This document shows positions 15,826 to 24,820 of a stretch of DNA of 62,821 bases, piece by piece. The stretch lies in contig DAAP01000036.1 in the NCBI GenBank assembly GCA_001701165.1, forward strand, positions 1 to 62,821. The letters run 5' to 3'. The notes under the pieces were generated by a model that had not been told where the DNA came from, ran no database searches, and worked only from the letters and a program-made list of their open reading frames with translations. This DNA is from Bacteroidales bacterium H4 (lineage in GTDB: Bacteria; Bacteroidota; Bacteroidia; Bacteroidales; Muribaculaceae). Numbering within the stretch: position 1 is the first letter of the stretch; each line of letters opens with the position of its first letter. Made by a program: the position numbers and the translations under genes.

Positions 15826-17496
15826 ATGGCTGACGATAAAAAAATCATATTCTCCATGGTGGGCGTCTCCAAGACCTACCCGCCACAAAAACAAGTCCTA
15901 AAGAACATCTACCTATCCTTCTTCTATGGAGCAAAAATAGGCATTATAGGACTCAACGGCTCCGGCAAGTCCACCTTGCTTAAGATTATCGCCGGCATCG
16001 ATAAGGACTATCAGGGCGAAGTTGTATTTTCGCCCGGATACACCGTTGGATACCTCGAGCAGGAGCCCAAACTCGATCCGAACAAAACCGTCATCGAGAT
16101 TGTCCGCGAAGGCGTGCAACCGATAATGGATATGTTGGCCGAATTCGATGCGGTCAATAACGCTTTCGCCGACCCGGATGCCGACTTTGACGCGCTACTG
16201 GCTCGTCAGGCCGAGTTACAAGACCGCCTTGATGCCGTAGGCGCCTGGGATATTGACAGCAAACTGGAGCGAGCCATGGATGCCCTGCAATGCCCACCGG
16301 ACAACCAGAAAGTAGACACGCTTAGCGGTGGCGAACGCCGTCGCGTGGCACTGTGCCGACTTCTCCTTCAACAGCCTGATGTACTGCTGCTTGACGAGCC
16401 CACCAACCACCTCGATGCCGAGTCTATTGACTGGCTTGAACAACACCTGCACCAGTATCCAGGCACTGTAATAGCGATTACCCACGACCGCTACTTCTTG
16501 GATCACGTGGCCGGATGGATACTCGAATTGGACCGCGGCGAAGGTATTCCATGGAAAGGTAATTACTCTTCGTGGCTTGACCAAAAGACCAAACGCATGG
16601 CTCTTGAGGAAAAGCAGGCAAGCAAACGCCGCAAGACCCTTGAGCGCGAACTTGAATGGGTACGTATGGCGCCCAAGGCTCGACAAGCCAAAGGCAAAGC
16701 CCGCCTTGCAGGATACGACAAGTTGCTCAACCAAGACCAAAAGCAAAAAGAAGAACGTCTCGAAATATTTATACCCAACGGCCCGCGCCTCGGCAACAAA
16801 GTCATCGAAGCGCACGGACTGGCCAAGTCATATGGTGACAAGAAATTGTTTAAAGACTTGGAATTCATGCTTCCTCCCAACGGCATTGTGGGCGTAATTG
16901 GTCCCAATGGTGCCGGAAAGACCACACTCTTCCGCCTGATTATGGGACAGGAGAAAGCCGATGCGGGACAATTCAGTGTCGGAGACACCGTAAAAATCGC
17001 TTACGTCGACCAGCGTCACCACGACTTGCTGCCCGAAAAGACGGTCTACGAAGTCATAAGTCAAGGTGTTGACAGCTTCCGTATGGGCGGACGCGATGTC
17101 AACGCACGCGCCTATCTAAGCAAATTCAACTTCACCGGAGCCGACCAAGAAAAGAAAATCGGCGTACTGTCCGGCGGCGAACGCAACCGACTGCACCTGG
17201 CCATGGCTCTGAAAGAGGAAGGCAATGTCCTGCTACTCGACGAGCCCACCAACGACATCGATGTCAACACCCTGCGTGCGCTCGAGGAAGGTCTCGAAGA
17301 CTTCGCCGGATGCGCTGTCGTTGTCAGCCACGACCGCTGGTTCCTCGACCGCATCTGCACACATATACTTTCCTTCGAGGGCGATGGAAAAGTCGTGTTC
17401 TATGAAGGTAGCTATAGCGACTACGAGGCTTACAAGATTGCACAAAACGATGGCAAGCCCCTACCCCGCCGCCGCTACCGCAAACTTATGGAGTAG
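15826..17496 (+). CDS. ettA: EttA-type ABC-F translation factor
   Basis: Soluble protein with two ABC ATPase domains and no membrane part, 556 residues, as in E. coli EttA (555). Walker A motifs are GLNGSGKST and GPNGAGKTT; signature motifs are LSGGERRRVALC and LSGGERNRLHLA. Both Walker B motifs end in DEPTN, and the inserted arm and P-site tRNA linker (GNYSSWLDQKTKR..., KARLAGYDKLL) are present. It should bind the ribosomal E site and gate elongation according to ADP/ATP ratio. The start at MADDKKIIF is preferred to an ATG 17 codons earlier, because the extra residues are not family-like. A terminator follows within 30 bases. Confidence 0.94.
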   Translation: MADDKKIIFSMVGVSKTYPPQKQVLKNIYLSFFYGAKIGIIGLNGSGKSTLLKIIAGIDKDYQGEVVFSPGYTVGYLEQEPKLDPNKTVIEIVREGVQPIMDMLAEFDAVNNAFADPDADFDALLARQAELQDRLDAVGAWDIDSKLERAMDALQCPPDNQKVDTLSGGERRRVALCRLLLQQPDVLLLDEPTNHLDAESIDWLEQHLHQYPGTVIAITHDRYFLDHVAGWILELDRGEGIPWKGNYSSWLDQKTKRMALEEKQASKRRKTLERELEWVRMAPKARQAKGKARLAGYDKLLNQDQKQKEERLEIFIPNGPRLGNKVIEAHGLAKSYGDKKLFKDLEFMLPPNGIVGVIGPNGAGKTTLFRLIMGQEKADAGQFSVGDTVKIAYVDQRHHDLLPEKTVYEVISQGVDSFRMGGRDVNARAYLSKFNFTGADQEKKIGVLSGGERNRLHLAMALKEEGNVLLLDEPTNDIDVNTLRALEEGLEDFAGCAVVVSHDRWFLDRICTHILSFEGDGKVVFYEGSYSDYEAYKIAQNDGKPLPRRRYRKLME

Positions 17497-17523
17497 TCCA
17501 CATTCCAATAAGACAGATCAGAC

Positions 17524-17565
17524 AAATCGAGGGAGCAAAAATGAGATTTCGCTCCCTCGATTTAT
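17524..17565 (+). terminator. Terminator after ettA
   Basis: AATCGAGGGAGC pairs with GCTCCCTCGATT around a 14-base loop, then TTATT. It sits between ettA and the convergent DJ-1 gene and may serve both directions. Confidence 0.8.
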
Positions 17566-17612
17566 TACATTCATACGCACCGGCGTGGCCTTATGATGCA
17601 GCGGCACAATGC

Positions 17613-18164
17613 TCAAGCATACAACATCCCGGCAGCCACTTCTGCGGCCACAGACGCACCAAGGCTATTGGCCACAATGGCCAAGGCAAAGGAAGAGGCA
17701 GCAGCGGGGCCGTTGCCCGTTACAAGGTTGTTGAGTGCCACTACAGGAGCATCCTTACATATCGCATCGCCTTGAGCACACATAGCCTCAAAGCCGGGAT
17801 AGCAAGTGGCTTCGCGATCCTTGAGTATGCCAAGTGGCGCCAGTACCACGGCCGGGGCGGCACATATTGCAGCAATCTTGCCTTGGATTGCCTGAGCCTT
17901 GAGCAGCGCGGCCAGTCCCGTATGCTCGTGCAGATTGGTTGCTCCGGGCATTCCGCCGGGAAGTATCAACCATTCTGCCCCGTCAAAATCACATTCGTTA
18001 AAAGTGGCATCGGCTGTCACTATGACGCCGTGTGCACCTGTTGCCTTACGGTCTGCATTGATGGAAACTGTCTTGACATCCATACCGGCACGACGCATCA
18101 CGTCCACCGTCGTAAGTGCTTCTATTTCTTCGAAGCCATTTGCTAAAAATAAAAATGAGCGCAT
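17613..18164 (-). CDS. DJ-1/PfpI family protein
   Basis: Member of the DJ-1/YajL/ThiJ group, 183 residues. It shows the nucleophile elbow cysteine C101 in AAICAAPAVV and the conserved glutamate E15 in NGFEEIEALT, plus LILPGGMPGA. Family members act as glyoxalase-like or protein-repair enzymes and redox sensors; which applies here cannot be told. Monocistronic, convergent with ettA and divergent from apbE. Confidence 0.92.
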   Translation of the reverse strand: MRSFLFLANGFEEIEALTTVDVMRRAGMDVKTVSINADRKATGAHGVIVTADATFNECDFDGAEWLILPGGMPGATNLHEHTGLAALLKAQAIQGKIAAICAAPAVVLAPLGILKDREATCYPGFEAMCAQGDAICKDAPVVALNNLVTGNGPAAASSFALAIVANSLGASVAAEVAAGMLYA

Positions 18165-18291
18165 AGTTTAATCCTTATTTATCGGTTATCAATTTAATAT
18201 TATTTGTTTCTTATCAAAATGTTGAGCGAACATGCAGCGCATACGACCATTCCCATTTTGCAAACTTCGGAAATAATTCGCAAACTTTTAC

Positions 18292-18299
18292 TATTTTTG
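18292..18299 (+). promoter_or_regulatory. Candidate apbE -7 box
   Basis: TATTTTTG fits TAnnTTTG, 22 bases before the chosen apbE ATG. It supports the later start, since the open frame begins upstream of it. Two direct copies of GCAAACTT precede it (18260 and 18280), spaced about two helical turns. Confidence 0.45.
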
Positions 18300-18320
18300 G
18301 AGAAAATTTTTTTTTACGTT

Positions 18321-19322
18321 ATGCATACACTCCATATCATACACTCCATTCGAGCTGTGACCATCATCTTGGTTTCCCTTACGGCTCTTACATCTTGTAC
18401 ACAACGCCAATGGCGCCATGCCCAAGGCGCAGCCTGGGGCACCTCCTACCACATCACATATTTCAGCAACCGGGTCTTAGACGACTCGGTAGTGGCAGTG
18501 ATGCGTAATGTCGAATTGTCACTCAGCCCCTTCGAGCCCGCTTCAAACATATCTCGTATCAACCGAGGCGATACAGACATTGCAGATCGTAACGTGCAAC
18601 GCGTATTTGCACGTGCCATGGAAATTTGGAAGTGTTCGAACGGATGCTTCGACCCGACAATAGCGCCATTGGTCAACCTTTGGTGGTTCGGAACTAAAGA
18701 GGGCGATGAGCTCCCCGATTCGGCTACCGTGGCTTCAACCCTGCTATGTGTCGGTATGGGCAAATGCCGCATCGATGCACATGGACGCATCACCAAGGGA
18801 CACAAAGAAACGTCTTTCGATTTCTCGGCCATCACCAAGGGCTATGGGGTAGATTGCGTGGCACGGATGCTCGAACGCAACGGCGTATCAGACTATATCG
18901 TCGAGATAGGAGGTGAAATCGTTTGCCGCGGCCACAATCCGCATGGCCTTGACTGGCAAGTACAAATCGATGCACCTATAGCCGATTCGGTGGTGACGCA
19001 CCGCCGCTACAACGTAGTTCCACTGAAGGATGCCGCGATGGCTACTTCCGGGAATTATCGCAACTTCCGCACACTCCCGGACGGGCGTCGCGTTGGCCAT
19101 ACCATATCGCCAATTACCGGATATCCGTTAATGACACCCACATTATCCGCGACTGTCATCGCGCCGGACTGTATGAGCGCCGATGCATTGGCCACGGCAT
19201 GTATGGCCATGGACGCAGACAAAGCCTTGACCATGGTACGTGCACTCGGCAAAGGTTACTCGGTCATGCTTATTGTTGATACGCCGCAGGGGATACAGGC
19301 CGTAAGTTCTCACGACAAGTAG
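18321..19322 (+). CDS. apbE: FAD:protein FMN transferase, lipoprotein
   Basis: ApbE-family flavin transferase that links FMN to threonines of exported proteins such as Nqr/Rnf subunits; 333 residues. The N-terminus is a lipoprotein signal with lipobox LTSC (C26), so it is anchored outside the cytoplasmic membrane. Family features are WGTSYHITYF near the start, the magnesium/FAD-binding DFSAITKGYGVD, and the late conserved motifs (AMATSGNYRNF, GHTISPITGYP). The start was chosen after the promoter box and because it gives a proper lipoprotein signal. Its 3' end overlaps uvrA (opposite strand) by 13 bases. Confidence 0.93.
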   Translation: MHTLHIIHSIRAVTIILVSLTALTSCTQRQWRHAQGAAWGTSYHITYFSNRVLDDSVVAVMRNVELSLSPFEPASNISRINRGDTDIADRNVQRVFARAMEIWKCSNGCFDPTIAPLVNLWWFGTKEGDELPDSATVASTLLCVGMGKCRIDAHGRITKGHKETSFDFSAITKGYGVDCVARMLERNGVSDYIVEIGGEIVCRGHNPHGLDWQVQIDAPIADSVVTHRRYNVVPLKDAAMATSGNYRNFRTLPDGRRVGHTISPITGYPLMTPTLSATVIAPDCMSADALATACMAMDADKALTMVRALGKGYSVMLIVDTPQGIQAVSSHDK

Positions 19323-22219
19323 GGAGCCGTGGGCGCGTCCGGACATTTAGCCACCTGCGCCGGTGTACCTTGAGCCAAAACTACGCCGCCGTCACGGCCT
19401 CCGCCGGGGCCCATATCTATGATATAGTCCGAAGCACGCAATACATCGGTGTTATGCTCGATAACAAGCACCGTATTACCGCGATCTACAAGTCGGTTGA
19501 GTATAGCCAACAAGGTGTTAATATCCTCAAAATGCAAGCCGGTGGTAGGTTCGTCCAATATGAAAAGGGTGCGTCCCGTGTCGCGTCGCGCCAGCTCGGA
19601 AGCAAGTTTTACACGCTGGTTTTCACCGCCGCTGAGTGTCGATGAAGGCTGTCCCAACTTGATGTATCCAAGTCCGATGTCTTGCAGTACCTGAATCTTT
19701 TTCAATATCGTCGGAATACCGGAAAAGAACTCAACGGCTTGGTTGATGGTCATATCAAGCACATCTGCGATACTCTTGCCCTTGTATCTCACCTCAAGGG
19801 TCTCACGATTGTATCGTTTGCCGTGGCACACATCACATACTACATTGACATCGGGCAAAAAATTCATTTCAATGGTACGACAGCCATTGCCGCCACAAGC
19901 TTCGCAACGTCCCCCACGCACGTTGAACGAAAAGCGGCCGGGCTTATATCCACGTATCTTGGCCTCGGGCAACGCAACAAATAGATTGCGTATGTCACCG
20001 AAGACGCCGGTATATGTCGCCGGATTTGACCGCGGAGTCTTGCCCAATGGTGACTGGTCTACGGTGACCACCTTGTCAATGTTTTCGATGCCTATAATTT
20101 CGCCATATGGCAACGGCTCGGTATGGGCGCGATAGAAGATGCCTCGCAAAGCAGCCTCCAATGTGCCGTTGACCAGAGATGATTTACCACTGCCACTGAC
20201 ACCGCTTACACAGGTAAACGTGCCCAAAGGGATGTTAAGCGTAACATCTTTGAGATTATGCCCGGTACAATGCGTAATCGTCAACGTCTTACCATTGCCG
20301 GGGCGTCTTGTTTCAGGCACAAAGACTTTGCGCGTACCGTTAAGATACTGCGCTGTCAAGGTGTCCGCCTTTTTCATCTGCATAGGCGTACCCTGGAAGA
20401 CCACCCTTCCGCCACGGCGGCCGCCACGTGGTCCTATGTCTACAATATAATCCGCCTCGGTCATTATGTCACGGTCGTGTTCGACGACTATGACCGAATT
20501 GCCGGCATCTCGCAACTTCTTCAGCGATGAAATCAAACGATGGTTGTCCCTTTGATGCAGGCCTATGGACGGCTCGTCAAGTATGTATAGGACGTTAACC
20601 AACTCGCTTCCCATTTGCGTGGCAAGGCGGATGCGCTGGCTTTCGCCTCCACTTAGTGTCGCCGATGCTCGGCCAAGCTGCAAATATTCCAGCCCGACAT
20701 CCACCAGGAAACGCAGACGGCTGCTAACTTCCTTGAGTATCTCAGACCCTATGGCACGATGCGTCTTGTCCAGTTTGTCGGGCAAAGCCTGTATCCACGC
20801 ATACAAATCCTTGATATCCATGCGACACAAATCGGCAATGTTGCGATCATCGATATAGTAACTGCGAGCCTCAAGACAAAGGCGGTCGCCATGACAATCG
20901 GGACATATCGTGCGAGAGAGAAATTGCTCGCTCCAATGACGCGCCGCAGCCCCGGCCTCTTCGTCCTGTTGCATCTCGATATACTTGATAACTCCCTCAT
21001 AGGGCGCAAAGTAGTTAGAGGTGGACATTGTCTCATTGGTGATGGTGAGATGCTCGGTGGTGCCGTTGAGTATATCGTTAATGCAGTCTTCGCTCAGCTC
21101 GCCAACAGGCGTGCGCAAGTCAAAGCCATAACGCTTGCAAATAGCCTCTATCTGCCAAAATATCATCGTATTATGATATTTACCCAGTGGTAATATGCCG
21201 CCGGTATATATCGAAGCCTTGGCATCCGGCATAATCTTGGTTCGGTCGACAAGACTGATTGTGCCTATGCCTTTGCACGTGGGACATGCGCCTTGCGGCG
21301 AATTAAAGGAGAAATTGTGCGGCGCAGGCTCGCGATACGACAGCCCGGTCTCCGGATCCATCAACGACTGGCTGTAATGCGACACCTTGTCCGTGTCTGC
21401 ATCGTACACCATCATTTGGCTATCGCCTTGTTTGAGGGCGGTCTCCACGGTGTCGCGTAATCGTCCCTGGTCCTTAGCGCTTACCTTCAATCGGTCTACG
21501 ACCAACTCGATGGAGTGATTCTTGTATCTGTCAAGCTTCATTCCGAAGGTTATCTCGCGCATCTCGCCGTCCACACGCACATGGAGGTAACCCTTCTTGC
21601 GCAATTGCTCGAAAAGCTCCTTGTAATGACCTTTGCGATTGAACACTACGGGTGCAAGGATATATATCTTGTGCCCGTCGTATTGATTGAGTACGAGGTC
21701 AACAATTTTTTCGCGCGAGTACTTGACCATTGGACGTCCCGATAGATAGCTGCGAGCTTCGCCCACGCGCGCATAAAGCAGACGCAAGAAATCGTAAATC
21801 TCGGTAGTGGTTCCGACGGTACTTCGCGGATTGCGATTAACAGTTTTTTGTTCAATAGAAATTACAGGGCTCAGTCCGGTTATTCGATCTACATCGGGAC
21901 GTTCGAGGTTGCCTATAAGGTTGCGTGCGTATGCCGAAAACGTCTCGATGTAGCGGCGTTGTCCTTCGGCGTATATTGTGTCAAAGGCCAAGGAAGATTT
22001 GCCGCTTCCGCTGAGTCCGGTTATGACGGTAAGCGTGTTCCGCGGAATGGTTACATCAATGTTCTGCAGATTGTTGACACGTGCCCCGGTGACTGCCAGC
22101 ACTCCTGCGCCATCGTCACCCACGGTATCTGCAACAGTTGTCTCGGTGGCGGCAGTCTCTGATGCCGTCTGCGGCTTTACCGCTTCATTGTTTTTAGCGT
22201 CCGTACCGGTCTTGGTCAT
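19310..22219 (-). CDS. uvrA: Excinuclease ABC subunit A
   Basis: DNA-damage recognition ATPase of nucleotide excision repair, 969 residues. It has two ABC modules: Walker A GLSGSGKSSLAFDTIYAEGQ and GVSGSGKSSLVNGTL, signatures LSGGESQRIRLATQ and LSGGENQRVKLASEL. The zinc module CEACGGNGCRTIEMNF ... CDVCHGKRYN is intact. In the first zinc module only the GACPTC half is seen; the earlier CxxC pair is replaced by LMDPETG. About 40 extra N-terminal residues (low-complexity, Thr/Ala-rich) precede the conserved start. Its ATG overlaps the end of the transglycosylase gene by four bases. Confidence 0.96.
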   Translation of the reverse strand: MTKTGTDAKNNEAVKPQTASETAATETTVADTVGDDGAGVLAVTGARVNNLQNIDVTIPRNTLTVITGLSGSGKSSLAFDTIYAEGQRRYIETFSAYARNLIGNLERPDVDRITGLSPVISIEQKTVNRNPRSTVGTTTEIYDFLRLLYARVGEARSYLSGRPMVKYSREKIVDLVLNQYDGHKIYILAPVVFNRKGHYKELFEQLRKKGYLHVRVDGEMREITFGMKLDRYKNHSIELVVDRLKVSAKDQGRLRDTVETALKQGDSQMMVYDADTDKVSHYSQSLMDPETGLSYREPAPHNFSFNSPQGACPTCKGIGTISLVDRTKIMPDAKASIYTGGILPLGKYHNTMIFWQIEAICKRYGFDLRTPVGELSEDCINDILNGTTEHLTITNETMSTSNYFAPYEGVIKYIEMQQDEEAGAAARHWSEQFLSRTICPDCHGDRLCLEARSYYIDDRNIADLCRMDIKDLYAWIQALPDKLDKTHRAIGSEILKEVSSRLRFLVDVGLEYLQLGRASATLSGGESQRIRLATQMGSELVNVLYILDEPSIGLHQRDNHRLISSLKKLRDAGNSVIVVEHDRDIMTEADYIVDIGPRGGRRGGRVVFQGTPMQMKKADTLTAQYLNGTRKVFVPETRRPGNGKTLTITHCTGHNLKDVTLNIPLGTFTCVSGVSGSGKSSLVNGTLEAALRGIFYRAHTEPLPYGEIIGIENIDKVVTVDQSPLGKTPRSNPATYTGVFGDIRNLFVALPEAKIRGYKPGRFSFNVRGGRCEACGGNGCRTIEMNFLPDVNVVCDVCHGKRYNRETLEVRYKGKSIADVLDMTINQAVEFFSGIPTILKKIQVLQDIGLGYIKLGQPSSTLSGGENQRVKLASELARRDTGRTLFILDEPTTGLHFEDINTLLAILNRLVDRGNTVLVIEHNTDVLRASDYIIDMGPGGGRDGGVVLAQGTPAQVAKCPDAPTAPYLS

Positions 22220-23184
22220 TGTTGTTTAAGCCAGCGTTTGTTGTATACTTTTACTTGGGACGTGGAACGTCTTAACGATGAGGCCTTGGGTATCTTGACC
22301 ACATATGTTTTACCATCTTTATTGGTGAGGACTTTTGCTCGTATCCACGGATTAGCATCGCGTAGTTGTGCATAAGTGATGCCATGCTCCTGTGCCCACA
22401 TGGGCCAGTTTTCAACAGCACTGTCAACCGTTTCTTCGGTATATTCCATCGGTTGATAAAGCTGGTCGGCACGGAGGACGAATCCAAAGGCGGGAGCATT
22501 TTCCATCACGGCTTTCATGGCCATGATGCGAAATACATAGCGCGATGTCTCGTCTGTCAGGTATAGGTCGAAGGAGGTATTGACGCCTTGCTTTGACAAC
22601 TCGCCGGAGATGCGCCCCATGCCGCCGTTATAGGAAGCCATGACGCTTTCCCAGTTACCGTAGCGTGTATAGGCCGATTTGAGATACCGACACGCTGCCG
22701 CCGTAGCTTTCTCCAGATTGTAGCGCTCATCCACCTCATCGGAGACCTCGAGACCATATTGGCGAGCCGTCGCCGGAATAAACTGCCATATTCCGGCGGC
22801 CTTAGCCACTGAATATGCACGCGGATTAAGGTAGCTCTCGACACATGCCAGATACAGGAGGTCTTCGGGAATGCCGTTGGACCGCAATATGGGTGCCATT
22901 ACAGGAAAATATTTGTTGGCTCGTTTGATAGTAAGCAAGGTATTGCCGTGACCGTATACCAATGAAGATAGTTCGCGATCCATACGTTCATACATGTCTT
23001 CGCGGTCAAGGTCTACCTTAACGCCGGCAAAAGTCATACTCTTGGGCACTTCAGGATTTGGCACAATGGCGAAAGAGACTGCTTTGGCCGTGTGTCGATG
23101 TGTATGCGTATGCTCCGCCGCCGTGGCCGCCGACATCGGCAGTAACACAAGTGAAGCTACTACAAGTATTGTGTATATTTTCAT
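22216..23184 (-). CDS. Periplasmic lytic transglycosylase (SLT family)
   Basis: Peptidoglycan-cleaving enzyme of 322 residues from the MKIYTILVV start, which provides the signal peptide; the open frame extends 31 codons further but overlaps the previous gene. The SLT goose-lysozyme-like domain has the catalytic glutamate in YLACVESYLNP, then AAGIWQFIPATARQYGL and MASYNGGMGRI. A C-terminal stretch (AQLRDANPWIRAKVL, TYVVKIPK) resembles a weak LysM-like binding part. It is 4 bases after a small membrane protein gene and overlaps uvrA, so it belongs to a four-gene operon. Confidence 0.9.
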   Translation of the reverse strand: MKIYTILVVASLVLLPMSAATAAEHTHTHRHTAKAVSFAIVPNPEVPKSMTFAGVKVDLDREDMYERMDRELSSLVYGHGNTLLTIKRANKYFPVMAPILRSNGIPEDLLYLACVESYLNPRAYSVAKAAGIWQFIPATARQYGLEVSDEVDERYNLEKATAAACRYLKSAYTRYGNWESVMASYNGGMGRISGELSKQGVNTSFDLYLTDETSRYVFRIMAMKAVMENAPAFGFVLRADQLYQPMEYTEETVDSAVENWPMWAQEHGITYAQLRDANPWIRAKVLTNKDGKTYVVKIPKASSLRRSTSQVKVYNKRWLKQQ

Positions 23185-23188
23185 ATTC

Positions 23189-23374
23189 TTAGTGGGATAT
23201 AATGTCAAAAAGACTGTCGTGCCGAATCGGCATACGAACTCTAAATAAAAAAATCTGCATAAGAAGCGATGCTGCAATAATGCCGCAAATCACGCCGATT
23301 ACAACGCCGAGCCAATGGGCTAAAAGAGTATAACGATGCGCCCAAATCGCCGCGTTCATTCGTTGTAATCTCAT
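23189..23374 (-). CDS. Small single-pass membrane protein
   Basis: Sixty-one residues with one strong transmembrane helix (about 20-43, LGVVIGVICGIIAASLLMQI), a basic N-terminus and a short charged tail. No family is recognised. It is supported as real by its tight packing: its ATG overlaps the stop of the upstream gene by four bases and its stop is four bases from the transglycosylase start. In-frame alternatives start at residue 6. It may assist the envelope proteins encoded on either side. Confidence 0.6.
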   Translation of the reverse strand: MRLQRMNAAIWAHRYTLLAHWLGVVIGVICGIIAASLLMQIFLFRVRMPIRHDSLFDIISH

Positions 23375-24735
23375 TCGTCGCCGCCCTCGGTAGTACCACC
23401 TGTGGCGCGGCGCGTGCTGATGATATTTATGTCACCCGAGAGATTGTACTTTTTACCATCTGCACCACGAGCACGTATTACGTAGAAGTACACGCCGTTG
23501 GGTACAAATTTGCCCTTGTATTTGCCATCCCAGCCTTGCGAAGGATGCGTCAACGTAGCCATCTTGGTACCCCACCGGTTGAAGATATTACATTCAAAGG
23601 ATGTGATGGAAGTGTAGCTAACCTTCCAAATGTCATTGACACCATCTTCATTGGCCGGCGAGAAGGCATTGGGGCACAGCAGGCGCGACGCGCCTATGGA
23701 TACCTCGTAGGTGTCGCTGTACCAAGCACACGACCCGGCGGCATTATCGGCCATAAAGCGAACGTATATTGTACCCTCCTCATCAAAGGTATGGGTCAAC
23801 ACTAATTCACTGTATCGGTCATAGATATCACTAAATTCAGGATCTCGGCTCATTTGCCATTCGTGAAATATAGCTGCATCTGACACGGCGGCACTAAAAG
23901 TAATGACAGCAGGAGCACTACCGCCCAAGGCTCCGCCGCCCTGATTCTTAATCTGGTTGTCAACATCTTCTTGATCTTGCGTGGCTGATGTATGCGCATC
24001 CACTGCCATGGCTGTCACCGAAGGCGTAGAGACCTGTTGTTCCATATTCCAGGCACGCAGAAAACGGTCGCCCGAAAGCGTCACCTCCGTGTCACACAAG
24101 GGCGCGTCTATATACATAGCGTCAGACAATGCATCAAAAGTCTTGCAGATAGTAGTCTGTGTATATGCCTCTGAAGATTCATCCCATGCCAGCGAACGGT
24201 ATTCGGCAATAATCTCACGACTCAGACGCAGAGGTCGTGACGTGGTACTATAATAGGTGATGGCCTCGCCAATGCCAACGGCAGCAAGAGCCGTACGGTC
24301 ACACGCGGACATCTCGGCATTGACATTTACTCCTTGCATATCGAGCCGATGTCGATTGTAATTGACCACCCACCAAGCGTGTAGACGACCGCCGTCATTG
24401 ACCACAAATCCGCAGTCTTCCGGGCCTACAGTCCAAGTGTATGTCGTGCCATCGCGTTGCACTCCCGTAACGTCTGAGGCATATGCAATTCCCTCTGCAC
24501 CATAGCGCTGCACCTGCACGATGTTGGCGGATGCTTCCGCCTCATAAGAGGCCTTGGCCGTACCCGTAGCATTATCTATGACATATACGCCGTGAAGGTC
24601 TGTAGTAGACGCCTCGACGCGTACCGCCGGTAGGCCGATACCGCCAAAAGAGAGCGTTGTGGCCGCCTCTGCACCGCTGATGCTGCCCCCAAGCAGTATC
24701 GCCGCAATGATATATGTGGTGATGGTATGCTTCAT
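23371..24735 (-). CDS. Secreted protein with gliding/type B T9SS C-terminal domain
   Basis: Exported protein of 454 residues: signal peptide (MKHTITTYIIAAILLGG...), a long region of beta-rich repeats without recognised enzymatic motif, and a C-terminal gliding-motility-associated domain (about 350-440). That domain shows LCPNAFSPANEDGVND, FNRWGTKMATL, GWDGKYKGKFVPNGVYFYVI and SGDINIIS, the classic pattern. Such domains are type B sorting signals of the type IX secretion system. An unusual GGTTEGGDE tail follows. First gene of the operon with the small membrane protein, transglycosylase and uvrA; a promoter lies just upstream. Confidence 0.85.
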   Translation of the reverse strand: MKHTITTYIIAAILLGGSISGAEAATTLSFGGIGLPAVRVEASTTDLHGVYVIDNATGTAKASYEAEASANIVQVQRYGAEGIAYASDVTGVQRDGTTYTWTVGPEDCGFVVNDGGRLHAWWVVNYNRHRLDMQGVNVNAEMSACDRTALAAVGIGEAITYYSTTSRPLRLSREIIAEYRSLAWDESSEAYTQTTICKTFDALSDAMYIDAPLCDTEVTLSGDRFLRAWNMEQQVSTPSVTAMAVDAHTSATQDQEDVDNQIKNQGGGALGGSAPAVITFSAAVSDAAIFHEWQMSRDPEFSDIYDRYSELVLTHTFDEEGTIYVRFMADNAAGSCAWYSDTYEVSIGASRLLCPNAFSPANEDGVNDIWKVSYTSITSFECNIFNRWGTKMATLTHPSQGWDGKYKGKFVPNGVYFYVIRARGADGKKYNLSGDINIISTRRATGGTTEGGDE

Positions 24736-24760
24736 ATTGTATGCTATACGTGTATTTGTA

Positions 24761-24790
24761 CAAAGTTACGCATTTATCGTCAATCACAAA
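24761..24790 (-). promoter_or_regulatory. Promoter of the T9SS-protein/uvrA operon
   Basis: On the minus strand TTTG (24790-24787) and TAACTTTG (24768-24761) are 18 bases apart, near the usual 19-20. The leader would be about 20 bases. Confidence 0.6.
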
Positions 24791-24805
24791 AATAAAAAAT
24801 ATTCG

Positions 24806-24813
24806 TACCTTTG
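24806..24813 (+). promoter_or_regulatory. -7 box giving an almost leaderless glycosyltransferase mRNA
   Basis: TACCTTTG fits TAnnTTTG and ends only 7 bases before the ATG at 24821. No -33 TTTG is seen. It excludes the upstream in-frame ATG at 24659, which also lies in the divergent gene. Confidence 0.5.
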
Positions 24814-24820
24814 TCTCATA

